From positions 12,251,690 to 12,315,689 of the forward strand of contig OZ038440.1 in NCBI GenBank assembly GCA_964036275.1: 64,000 nucleotides of DNA, read 5' to 3'. Shown piece after piece: positions 33,501 through 45,500 of this stretch (position 1 is the first letter of the stretch; every line of letters starts with the position of its first letter). The notes beneath the pieces are model-generated. The model saw only the letters and a list, made by a program, of their open reading frames with translations. It was not told the origin of the DNA and ran no database searches. The DNA is from Litoditis marina (Eukaryota > Nematoda > Chromadorea > Rhabditida > Rhabditidae). The position numbers and the translations under genes were made by a program.

Positions 33501-36500
33501 GTAGCCACCCTTCACCCTATTTTAACTGTTCCCAATATCCCAGATTTTCAAAGCTACCTTCCCATTAAATAACCATCCTTTACCCTATTCTAACTGTTCC
33601 CAATATCCCAGATTTTCAAAGCTACCTTCCCATTGAATAGCCATCCTTCACCCTATTTTAACTGTTCCCAATATCCCAGATTTTCAAAGCTACCTTCCCA
33701 TTAAGTAGCCATCCTTCACCCTATTTTAACTGTTCCTAATATCCCAGATTCTCAAAGCTACCTTCCCATTAAATAACCATCCTTTACCCTATTCTAACTG
33801 TTCCCAATATCCCAGATTTTCAAAGCTACCTTCCCATTAAATAACCATCCTTTACCCTATTTTAACTGTTCCCAATATCCCAGATTTTCAAAGCTACCTT
33901 CCCATTAAATAGCCATCCTTCACCCTATTTTAACTGTTCCCAATATCCCAGATTTTCAAAGCTACCTGCCCATTAAATAACCATCCTTCACCCTATTTTA
34001 ACTGTTCCTAATATCCCAGATTTTCAAAGCTACCTTCCCATTAAGTAGCCATCCTTCACCCTATTTTAACTGTTCCCAATATCCCAGATTTTCAAAGCTA
34101 CCTTCCCATTAAGTAGCCATCCTTCACCCTATTTTAACTGTTCCCAATATCCCAGATTTTCAAAGCTACCTTCCCATTAAATAGCCATCCTTCACCCTAT
34201 TTTAACTGTTCCCAATATCCCAGATTTTCAAAGCTACCTTCCCAGTAAACAGCCACTCTTCACCCTATATTAACTGTTCTCAATATCCCAGATTTTCAAA
34301 GCTACCTTCCCAGTAAGTAGCCACTCTTCACCCTATTTTAACTGTTACCAATATCCCAGATTTTCAAAGCTACCTTCCCAGTAAGTAGCCACCCTTCACC
34401 CTATTTTAACTGTTCCTAATATCCCAGATTTTCAAAACATTCCAACTTCCCAGTATCGCGGATATCAGAGGCTCCCTATTTAGTCAGTGCCCACCCCAAG
34501 CCCAACCGTAGAAGCTCGTAAAAGCTCAGCCCTCCAACCTCTTGTTCTTGCAGCACAGCCTCCAGTGTACCAAAATGGTTAATACTCGCCCACCAAGTCC
34601 CAATGGTATAACACAGAACCCTGCGAATTCTTAGCTCTTGCAACAGATGCAAGCCCTACAGGCCCAATTCCAGCAGCTGCAACAACTCCGATTGCCCAAC
34701 CCACCACCCCAAGCTCATATTACCCCGATACAAATGCAAACATATTAGAAAACCGTGTGAGCAAATTTAGCGGGGACGGCGACGATATATTTACCACATG
34801 GCTAGCGAAATTCTTTGATGTTCTCCAAACTTTTGGAATACCAACAGCTAATGCCAAAGTCCTATTACCCCTGTATCTTGTTGATGGCGCCCGCATGCAT
34901 TACGATGCCATTGACGACCCCCAAAATCAAACTTGGGCTCAGATTACAACCATACTGGCTACCAACCTAAGGAATACCACAAACACACATACGAGTAGAA
35001 AACGCACGTGAAGATTTATTTGACCTTCGTCAGGGAGCTGATACTGTAGGTCAATTCGCTAAGAAAATCAAAGAAAAGTGCATGGTCGCATACCAAGGTC
35101 GTGGATCGTGGTGCAGCCGAAATCACTCACAACCAAATTGTTCATTTTATGCGAGGCCTACGTTCTGCGAGAACATAGAATCAACTCGATTGCTATTGAG
35201 TCCAAACTCGAACAACTTGAGCAGGACGTTCGTTTTCTATACTAGATCTCAAATTTTATGACTGTCATCCCAAAACTCATTTCCCGATATGACCTTTTTA
35301 GTATTAACACCGCAAATATGCCCTGTTTTTAGTTTCAGTTGTATTTAGCGTAAGTTTATGTTATCGAAAATATGCCCCTTTTGCCGTCTTTTATTGTAAC
35401 CCTCGCAAATATGCTCCACTTCACTATCTTTTATGGAACCACGCAAATTTTCCCCCGCTATGCCTTTTTTTTCGTGACTTTGCTACTTTTTCCCTCCCTC
35501 TGCAAACAAATAACTTTTATTACTCTCAACCCTGCTCCATTAAGAGGCTTTTCAAACTTCTCATTCCCTTTACTATTATCCTTGTTTCCGGCACCATAAC
35601 CACCGCTAATAACTAGTTAGAAAAAAAATCGGACACAATATGCTATCCTACCTGACCACACCTAAGTTAGGATACTTCACCGTATGCCCCAATCTGTCCT
35701 CCTTTCTTTTACGATCCCAAACAGCAAACTATATATGACATCATCGTGTCCCACTGTTTTATCTTCCCATGACTTACCCCAGACATCCCCAAGTCAATCC
35801 CAATTACACTTATGTCACCCACCACTCACAGTACGAACAATTGTTAACAGCTTTTGCTTTCGTCTGTTCTGTAGAGTTGGGGACCAACTCCTTCGTTGCA
35901 CTCAGCTTTCGAAGAGGCGGGATGTCATGATATCTTCTAACAGATATCACAACTTTCTACATCTCTATTTAGATACAAGGTAAGTACACGACGGAGCCAG
36001 GACGACGGAGCCGGAGCCATCAATCATCGGAAGGCGGAGCCAGGACTACGATGAACCCAGCAGAGAGAGAGACGGGTGGACCTCGACAGACGAGTATGCT
36101 CAGCATATTGTAACGACAACTTCTTCTAATTATGTCCTATTTATCCAATGCTTATAAACTAATGTATGTGCATGTCGTTTGTATTATCTCTATTATGAAT
36201 CACAAAGTAAAACAACATCTGTCTCATTGGTGAAATATATACAAACTTTCCACTAATAGTCAATTCCTCTTACAAAATATATGTAACACTTTCGGACCAA
36301 AACGTTTACACCAAAAGACTAAGAGCCCATAAAGCTCAAGGTTAACACGAGACTGGAAGCGAGAAAAAATAAGAAATCCGGGCAAGACTGTCAGCAAACA
36401 AGAGAATGGCACTCACAACTGATCCTCCCTGGAATGAAGCGACCGACAACTCCGAAATAGATTTGGGTCCCGAATCGAGGATGACAAAGAGGACCGTCAC

Positions 36501-39500
36501 ACCCTGCAGGGAAGCGACCGCTTGGCGGACCTGCAATTTCAATTTATATGATTGCTGAAACACATGCACAATAGAGAATCTACTTTTTTGAAGATTTGGA
36601 AAAATTAGATCGACTTCAACAGATGTTAGACAATAACGAAGATCCCCAATAATGAATAGGAAGAAGAAATATTTCACCTTCTCAGCTCCCTGTGCCAGTG
36701 CTCCTCTGCCATCAGAAATTATGATGAGCAGCTGTTCACTGGTCGGGGTGCGCACGTCATTCAACTGTCGTCGTACGGTGTTCAGAAGAGAGATGAGATC
36801 GGTGGACGATTGAGCGAACGTCAGCTGAACATTTGAAACGTGAAGAGAAAATACTAGAATTCTAGGAAAGAGACAAAAACATAAGTTCACAATTCCCCCG
36901 AAAATTCTTTTCAAAATAATTGAATTGCATGAATCCTGAAAGCGGTATACTGTTCAATTAACGCAACATTAGCACATTCTACTCAAAAACTGTCAGCTAT
37001 ATAGCACGAACATCACAATACAAAAATACATCCCATACAAAAATAAAAAGTGCGAGACTACGATACCTTCTGCAGCAACTGTGGACCGGGAATCATTTGA
37101 TCTCCAAACGGACAGATGGTCTGCACTCCACTGCCGAACGAGCAGACAGACACAGCTCCCGCATCACAACGACGCAACGCATCGTCGATAGAACACACAG
37201 ACTCACAGGTTACCTATAAAAAGATGTAAAGGTAAACCTCTACTTTCTAGTCGTTAGTTTATGAACTCAAAGTTATTCCCAGTTATTCCAAGTTAGTTCA
37301 AAGTTCAAAGTTCAAAGTTAGTTCAAAGTTATTCCAACAGTTATTCCCAGGTGGAATCCCAGGTGGAATATTTATAAAAACAACTAAAGAAACCAACCTG
37401 ATGAATTCCGTTCTCATTCATACTGGCCGAATCGTCAACTGCGATCAAGACCTGAAATGGAATATTGTACAAATTAGACGATAACCACATTTACATTTCA
37501 TACAAGAAACTTTAATCGTACTATTTGACCTGAATACTACAGTCAGTGTCCCACCTGATAGTCGCGTTGAGCTCTCTTGGTGCGACGCATCCAGATACGA
37601 TCCTTCCTGTATTCTGAGGCAATGTACGGAATGAGACGACGCATATTCAGACGCTTTCCAGTACGATAATCACCTCTGCAATGACAATGATGAGTCCTCT
37701 GAGAAAAAAAGAACAATGCAGGAACTGAAGGAGTAAGATTACCACCTAACGTCCTAAACCTTAAAAACGCGCAATCTGAGTAACTTCACCATTCATACGA
37801 TACAGTAGAGATGATATAGGAATCATGATAAACTAACAAAAATAAAAATAAAAGACCTAGAGATAGATAGCACGTAGTAGAATAAGAGAATAACCCGATA
37901 ATGATACTAACTGCATTTTGCTGGCCCTTTGAGGTTCCAAAATGAGACGAAGATTCTCAGCCAACTCGGCGGAGAGAATGTTCACCGAGCGACTAATCTG
38001 CGCCCACATACGCTCCGCGTCCTGGTTACTCCTCGTGCCAGCTTCCTCTGGAAACAATGACATACAATGAAAAGGTGACTAAGAACAGCAAAGAATGTTA
38101 AAAAATAAAACTTATAAACACCAACCTGGCTGGGCGGACTCCGATTTGTCAGCCGATTCGCCTAGTACCAGTTCTTTCGTGATATCCTCTGCCTGCAAAC
38201 AACGATTTATGGTAAACAAGAAAAAGACACACAAGCTATCGAATCAACTCACTGGTGCCAGAACCCAGAACAGATATTTTCCCTTGCCTGTTCAAACTCG
38301 GAATTTGAATATTTCCACTGGGTGAAATTACGTGTTGATGTAAACCCAATAATGAAGCCACTCCACAAACATTCGAGTGTCGTGTAGTTGCACTAATAAC
38401 ATATAGAAATACAAGTTTCCATACCCACAACGTACCAGTGTGAACATGTCGTCGGCCGCGAGATGAATGACGGCATTGGCGTCGGGCGTCATGTCGTCGT
38501 CGACAGCGTCTCCGTCCGCGGGGACGTCCATCTCCTCCTCGGCGCCCAGAAGGGGCTGCTTCCGCATCTTCTGCTCCTTCCGTCGCTCCTCCTTCTTCGA
38601 CTGACGCGCCTCCTCCATTGATCCGGCACCCATCATCTGAACAACCAGTACGTATCAACAATAAATAAACAAATCTGATAAAGTTGTGAACATTTCACGT
38701 TTCAAATTGATGTCAATTTCTTTAATGAAACATTTGTATTACTCCCCTATTTTTGAGTGTTGTCACTTTGTAGTGCCCTCTGTGTTCATTACTCGTATAC
38801 TATTAGTCAGTTGCACAGTCACGTGAAACATGTTGAACACAGCAAAACTCAGAACGTGAAATGACAAAGTGCACGATTTCTCATTAGAATGCTAACTTTA
38901 CGTGATTGTTCAATTTACTTATTGTATATGGTACCTGTTTGGTGGCAGCCGGGGCGTCTTCCATCTGTCTGCCCGTCTCATTCTCTTCTCCCTCGCCCTC
39001 CTCAGCCTCCTCCAGCTCCTGGTCTTCGGTGGCCAGTTGGCGTTCCTTCTCGGCCCCATCCTTCTCCTCTTCCTCCTCCTTTTCTTTTTTCTCATCTTCC
39101 TTTTCCTCCTTCTGCTTGGCTTCCGTGCCCTTGCCTGCCTCACCACGATCATCCGATTTACTGAAACGGAAAACACATAAACATCTACTGCAGACTCAGG
39201 CACATGTTTCAGGCGAATCACAAACGATCGGGAATTTCAAAGATGAGAGGGGTAATAAACAATTTCAACGTGTAAAGTATTTCGAGACCTTTGAACGTTC
39301 CTCGAAAAAAACTTAGTGTAACAGTGTAACTAGTGTAGATAATAACCGCGAATAAAGATCAGCCCACCTCTCTCCCTTGCCCTTGTCTTCATCCTCCTCT
39401 TCTGTCTTCTCTTCCTCCTCGTCCTCATTCAGTCCGCCTCCCTCCTCCTCCTTCTCCTCGTTTTCTCTGCGGTCTCCTCCCGTGCCCTGCTCCATCGCCT

Positions 39501-42500
39501 CTCCCTGTTCCTCTTCCTTCTCCTCGTTCTCATCCTCTTCGCCAGGATTCTGAACTGGCTCACTTTCGTCGGCCTAATAAAATGAAAAGGTCATTTGAAT
39601 AACAGAAAGTAGCACAAAGATTAACGATCATAACATAACGAAACGTTTGACATTACACACTAACAAATACTGGTAGTCGCAGTACTGCGAGTGGGTGAAC
39701 TCGTTTTCGCATGTATGGTTTGATGGGTTTTCTGGACTCTTTTAGTGTTAAAATGATTCCGTGAGAGTTTGAATTAATAATCTTCTATTCTAGTTCTATC
39801 CATCCCCACCTCGCACTCCTCCTCGTCCTCTTCCTTCTCTCCCTCGCCTTCCTTGGTCTCCTCGTCCTCCTTGTCTGTGTCATCTTCACCCATTTCCTCG
39901 TCCATATTCAAATCCTCTCCCTTGTCATCATTATCGTCAGGCTGATCACTGAATTAGAAACAATCATAACTAGATAGCCGAACAGGAAGAACTCTTTTCT
40001 GGCAGGATTGGGAAAATTGCTTCAACTATATCGATAAAGAAGGTCCCCGCAGTGTATGCAACCAGCAATTTATCTTATTGGAGTGCCAAATCAAATTATC
40101 TTCAATGTGGAAAATCGATCATCTTCTGTACTGAACCCACATTTCATCCTTCTCCATCTCCCTACTGTCTGCGTCTTCCTGTTCGCGGTCCCTCTCATCC
40201 ATGTTCTCCACATCCTCCTCCTTCTCTTCCTCCGCCTCTCCCTCATTATCCTTCGCCTCATCATCCTTCTTCTCCTGCTCTTCGGGGGAAACTGTTTCGT
40301 CCTCCTTGGCAGCCAGCTCTTCTGTCTTGCTGTCAGCACCTGAATAGCCATACAAATGTATCAACTCAAACTACAACTGACAGTCACAGTAATTACCCTT
40401 CTCGCATTCTTAAATTATTATGCTATTTTTCACGCGGCCTATATGTAGAAATAAACATAGAGTAGGCCTCGGCAAAAACCGACGTATTCTGCTATGTGCA
40501 ACAAGTTGAAACATGGTATAATGGTCAACTGATTCAAAGTCAAATATGTCTGTACTGACCGTCGTTCTCCTGGTCGGTATCCTTCTGTTCCTTGTCCTTT
40601 TCCTCCTCATCCCACAACTTTGGATCCAACTGTTTCTCATCTTCATCTTCAACCTGTAACAAGTATTGCATCAAACACAATCTCAGCTTCAGCAAACGAA
40701 TCAACTCACGATGTGTTCATTTACATAAAAGAAAACTGCACAATCTTAATACGGCCCAGCGCTCCAAATTCCGAACCCCTATGAAGCCCCACTATCACTC
40801 ATGTGCTATTGGGAAAGGTGGCAGTGGGATTGCAATTTAATATATAATATCATGTGATCATTCCGTTCAGTCTGGATAGGGTTCATCTTTCGCGATGTGG
40901 ATAGGTGAACCCTTAAAGTTGCTTGTACCAGTCCGGACAGGTAACCCTTAAGATATAGATAGAGAGAGCGAGAGAGAGAGAGAAAGAGAGTTAGAGAGAT
41001 AGAAGTATATGTTGTATGCGTATAACCGACATCTCCCATCTGATCCTCTGCTTCCGGCTCCTCCTCTTCTTCGTCCTCTCCATCCTCATCATCATTTCCC
41101 TTCTCGTTCCGATCAATGTCCTGGATGTCCTCGGCAAAGTCCTGCAAAATACATATCTGGGGGTAATATATAAGTTATTTACTATAAAAAAGCTTAAAGT
41201 CACGCTTAAAAGGGAAAGAAAGGTTGATCAAAACCTTGCGGTGATAAAAATCCGATTCGGACTTTGATGGCAAATTTCTCAGCATAAGACAGCGTTTGTT
41301 GCACTGTTGGGTTATAAAAATGGAAGATGCTCACCTCTTCCATTTCGATCGGCTTCTCATTGCTACCCTGATCACCGGTGGGAGGCTCTTCTTCGTCATC
41401 CTGAATATTAAGATTTAGATTATGGGAAACGCGACTACTGCTCTTATCATCGACTATCGACATCTCCTCGAGATGAATTCAAAATTTCAAAACGTTATCT
41501 TGTCGCCCATAAAACTACAGAAATCAGTAATTTCTTCCGGACGCTCCATTCAATCTAAAAACAGCTATTCAAGTGCTGACCTGAAGTCCCTCAATCTGTC
41601 CCGTTTCTTCCATTTCATCAGTCACATCCTTGGCATCCGACGAAGATTTTCCTTCGCCCATACCGCCACCTGTAACCAATTAGTTGAAATGAATATTAAA
41701 GAAAATTGAAATTATTTTATATTGTGCTTGTATAGCTTAACTAATTTGCTTACTGATCATACAAACTGAGTTAACTATGCAAACCGATCAAATCAAAGAT
41801 TCGAAAACAGTAGGTGTTTTTTTTAAAAGTACCTTCACCAGCCTCGTCTGTCTCTCCTGTACCAGACTCCATCTTTCCATCCTTTGGAATGGTGTTGATG
41901 TAGCCCTTCAAAGTACAAAATAAATAGAGTTGTGGAACGAACATCACATACACTGAGAACAACGGAATATGTTCCATATTGCCGTTAGTTTTATTGTAAA
42001 GAAGGGTAGAAAAGAAAACGTTTGCGTAATTGGAAAACAGGCCATGTTTGAATACAATGTACGGTAATTGCTCACCTTCTGGAACAGCTGCATGGCCATG
42101 GAGAGAATGCCATGGTAGAGTACTCCGATGGCTTGTAGTACATTCGACATGAGAGAATAGCACTTGGCGAGCAGGTCGACGCACAACTTGGACACGGAGC
42201 ACAACTGAGGGAGAGAGGGCGGAATGAGTCCTACGGAACCATCTGATACTATCGACGAGAGCCAGGTGAGCAGCTGGAATAAATAATCAACGATCAACAT
42301 TTCTAATTGTAAAATACTACAGCCAAGTGTAAAAACACATTTTCTATAATACACTGAGTCCCGCCTAAACTGATACCCAAACAATGAAACCTAGCTGGCG
42401 CCAATTTTTTCTGTGAAAAGCCACCTGTCTGAAGTGAATCAGATAAAAAACACACGTACTTTTCACAGAAACTAATCTACTTGCTTTTGTTCAAATGAAA

Positions 42501-45500
42501 ACCATGCTGTTTTAATCTACGAGCAATATAATAATGGTTATGATCATTATTATCAGTAAAGTGGAGCCTCACCTTCTCAGCGCCACAGCCTTCCATGATC
42601 TGAATAGCTGCGTCGAGACGATCCATGGTCTTGGCCGATCGCCAACCATCGTCTTCCACAACTAGCTTGTACACTGTCTGGATGAAGAAGAGCGCGTCGT
42701 TGATCGAGTGCTCAGTGGCAGTACTTTCTATCTGCTTCACCTGAAATCACAAACAAACATAGTTTTCAGTGGCTGTATTCAGTAGGCGAATAATCGTTTG
42801 TTAGCCACTGCAGCGCAGAAGCAGCGTACGCATACACCATTCCAAATTTGCAACAAAAAATTGAACAAATAATCACAATTCTGGAATAAAATTAGACCTA
42901 TGGCCTTTCAACTAGTTTGCCTAAGCATGACTGACCGATAGCTTGGCAGTAATTCGATGGAGCAGTTCCAGGGCTGCTCGGCTGTCCCGTTCGAACCAGC
43001 CGTCCAGTGAAGTCAGGGCTGTCTCCAGCTCCTCAGCACAGATTGTCAGCTGTTCCAGACCAGCAGTCACCGAAGAACTGAAAAGGGTCAAGTACACACA
43101 CATCAACCACTAAAACACTGATTATAACGAACATCGAGCATCGTCAATTCAATACAATACCATTCAACATTCTAGTCCTAGTGAGACAGAGGAGTGTATC
43201 CTAATATTCTTAACATTCGATTAAAATAAACTAGTGGTACTACTAAAAATAGTAAATACCTCTCAAAGACTCCGATTCGGCCGTTCTGTCTCAATCTGCT
43301 TGCGTACAGCTGGATATCTCCAGACAACTGAGAGGCGTGTGACACCTTCTGTTTCACTTCTTCCAGTCGTGGGTCACTCGAATGGAGGGTGGACAGCGGG
43401 TGCAGATGGGAGGAGCAGGAGGCATCTGAGATGGCTAGATTTATTACTCAAGCAAACTCTCCTGCCACAAGAGATGTTTCGTTCCACTTTCACAGGATCA
43501 CAGATTATTATTTTTTGTTAGCCGTATAGCTGGTGATTATATAGGTGCAAATGCGTATGTAATTATAGACAGAGATAACACATGTGCAAAAGATTCAAAC
43601 TCCCAATCCAAATTCTAACAGACGGGGCGATTTTCTAACTATTTCCGGTAATTTCGACAAAGTCGTTAAAACATTAAACCATTTCATGAATATTTGCCAC
43701 CAGAGTGATAACATACCGATATCCTGATCGTCTTCGGGTACCATTTCCAGCCGACTCTTCATTCTACCGACGACCACCTTCAGAAGGTCTGCCTGGTCGC
43801 ACAGGAAGGAGCCGGTATCGGCCAGACTCTCGTGGTCCACAATCCAATCCGACTGGAAAGTTATCAACAATTAGCTCATACACAAATAGAGCAGTTAATG
43901 AATCAAAAATTGCATAGGCGAGCAATTGCCACCTTAAACACCTTTTCACCAGAAATTCATACGAAAAAAACGATGAAACAACTAACATTCTCTGTTTAAA
44001 GAAGGACGATTATGTGGTCCAACCGCAACGGTTCAGTCCTTTAAACTGCAATATATTTTTCAATCGCAGTTTAAAGGACCGTTGCCACGAGATTGGTCCA
44101 CATAATCGTCCTTCTTTTAAGGACATTTTGAGATCAATGTATTACATGTAAGTTGAAAACTGAGGTATTAAACCGCATTGCCCAGAATTCCAGTTCACGT
44201 TCCATCAGGCTTACCGATACATTTTCCTGGATTCGCTCCAGTGCTTCTCGTTTCTCCTTCAACTCTTTGACTGTTGTCTCCCACTTTGAGAGACGAGATT
44301 GCAACTTCAGCATCCACGACATACCATACTCTGATAAAAACAGAACTGTACACTACACATCAGGATAAAAACGTATTTTTCTGATCAACTCCTATAATTA
44401 CTACCTAAGCACTTTGAATTTGTACTTTTGATATAAAAAATATTGAAGTTCTAGTGTGTGTAACCAAGTAAGTACTAAGTAACTGAATAAGTAAGTTAGT
44501 CAGGATCTTACTGAATTAATCATTCCGAAAAGTTATTTACTACGCTACAAGTAAACTAGTCAAAGAAAAATCTGAGCACCAACCAACAACTCCGGTCAGG
44601 TGTTTTCTGGTGGAGACTCCCAGCTGGTCGTTGGCATTATTCGAGGTACGGATGCAGGCGCTTCTACCACCAGCACATACTCGAACCAGTTTCTGCAATA
44701 AAGACATTTAGACATAATGGAAAGATACGTGCTCAATCGCGAATAAACATTGTATTGTATTCTATACCGTCATAACAAGTGCTCACCTCCTTGCCGAGTC
44801 CAATATCGATGGCGACAATCGAGTTCTGGGTGACCGTCTCTTGATTCAGGGTCATTGCCTTGCGGGCATTGAGGCCAATCAGCTGCGCCTCCTTGATAAC
44901 CATGGCCACGTCACGTTGACGACAGTTTCGGGCGTAGCCTTGAGCCTTCTCCTGAATACTTTGGTTGAACTGCGCCTGGCCTAATTTTATAACGAATGCA
45001 GGTTCAACCATGAAAATTCGATTTTGAATATTGTATCTCTAAAACAAATACAAACATCTCTGGACATATATGTGAGACTTTTGTGAATTTGAATCGTTTT
45101 GTTTACATGTCATCACAACAGAAAACTCTCTCACATTACGTATACTACCAAGGAGTTAACTACCTTTTCAGTACCCTTCTAATCACCTCGAAACTGTCCA
45201 CAAAATGCCAAGCATACTACCCGCGAATGCTAATAGATTTCCAACCTTTTCAGTATCCTCCTTGTATTGATCATAATTGAGCATCGTGCGTAGTGTCTCG
45301 TCGCACGAACGAGTCTGTTCGTCCAACTCCACCAACGTCGAAACATCACACAAGACCGAGCCTGTGGAAAGAAAAACTCTAGTCCAATGACGCAAATCAC
45401 ATGTATGGACGTATGTCGAAAACATTGACTTTTTACCCCCGTGTATTGTTTTGGAGAATTGAAATATGACCCCCCCCACCGGGAGGTGAACATTCGATAT

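Larger units (their letters stand above)
30850..36347 (+). mobile_element. Non-autonomous LTR retrotransposon in the last midasin intron
   Basis: Direct repeats 30850-31274 and 35923-36347 are each 425 bp, start TGTCATGATATC and end GGTTAACA. I find no differences by eye. The 4-bp sequence CGAG flanks both sides (30846-30849 and 36348-36351). Just inside the left LTR, TGTAGGCCCGGCTCGAAC complements a tRNA 3' end (T-loop TTCGA) and is a good primer-binding site. GAAGAGGCGGGA before the right LTR is the polypurine tract. The interior holds a 68-bp minisatellite and a broken gag-like frame but no protease, reverse transcriptase or integrase. It is oriented opposite to the host gene. The superfamily is probably Ty3/Gypsy from the 4-bp duplication and gag type, but this is not proven. 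Confidence 0.9.
30573..38047 (-). other. MDN1: Midasin C-terminal MIDAS domain (exons 68-74)
   Basis: Exons 37912-38047, 37555-37675, 37398-37451, 37067-37213, 36678-36824, 36417-36530 and 30573-30704. LRLILEPQRASKMQGDYRTG leads into NMRRLIPYIAS and then the metal-ion-dependent adhesion site VDDSASM (DxSxS). CSFGSGV and IIISDGRGA supply the other metal-binding loops. The protein ends QLPSVLAESIRQWFELTVQS followed by NM. In other eukaryotes this domain grips Ytm1/WDR12 and Rsa4/NLE1. The final 132-nt exon lies 5.7 kb from its neighbour. Confidence 0.92.

Noticed and set aside
33427..34445. Regular ~68-bp array that could suggest a CRISPR
   Set aside because: The units are contiguous with no unique spacers, lie inside an LTR element, and the genome is eukaryotic with introns.
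35230..35922. Possible pol region of the LTR element
   Set aside because: No protease, reverse transcriptase or integrase motif is present in any frame, and the sequence is low-complexity.
38236..38661. 141-aa Arg/Gly-rich minus-strand frame
   Set aside because: It is an out-of-phase reading of midasin exon 66. The in-phase frame gives the acidic sequence that joins both neighbours.
38889..39316. Overlapping plus-strand frames rich in Pro, Ser and Leu, and similar frames at 40052-40465
   Set aside because: They are antisense shadows of the Glu/Asp-rich exons of midasin, where GAG/GAA codons leave the opposite strand free of stops.
41942..42384. 143-146-aa minus-strand frames extending past midasin exon 56 as separate genes
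   Set aside because: The extra length is intron read-through. The splice sites at 42076 and 42273 keep the midasin frame.
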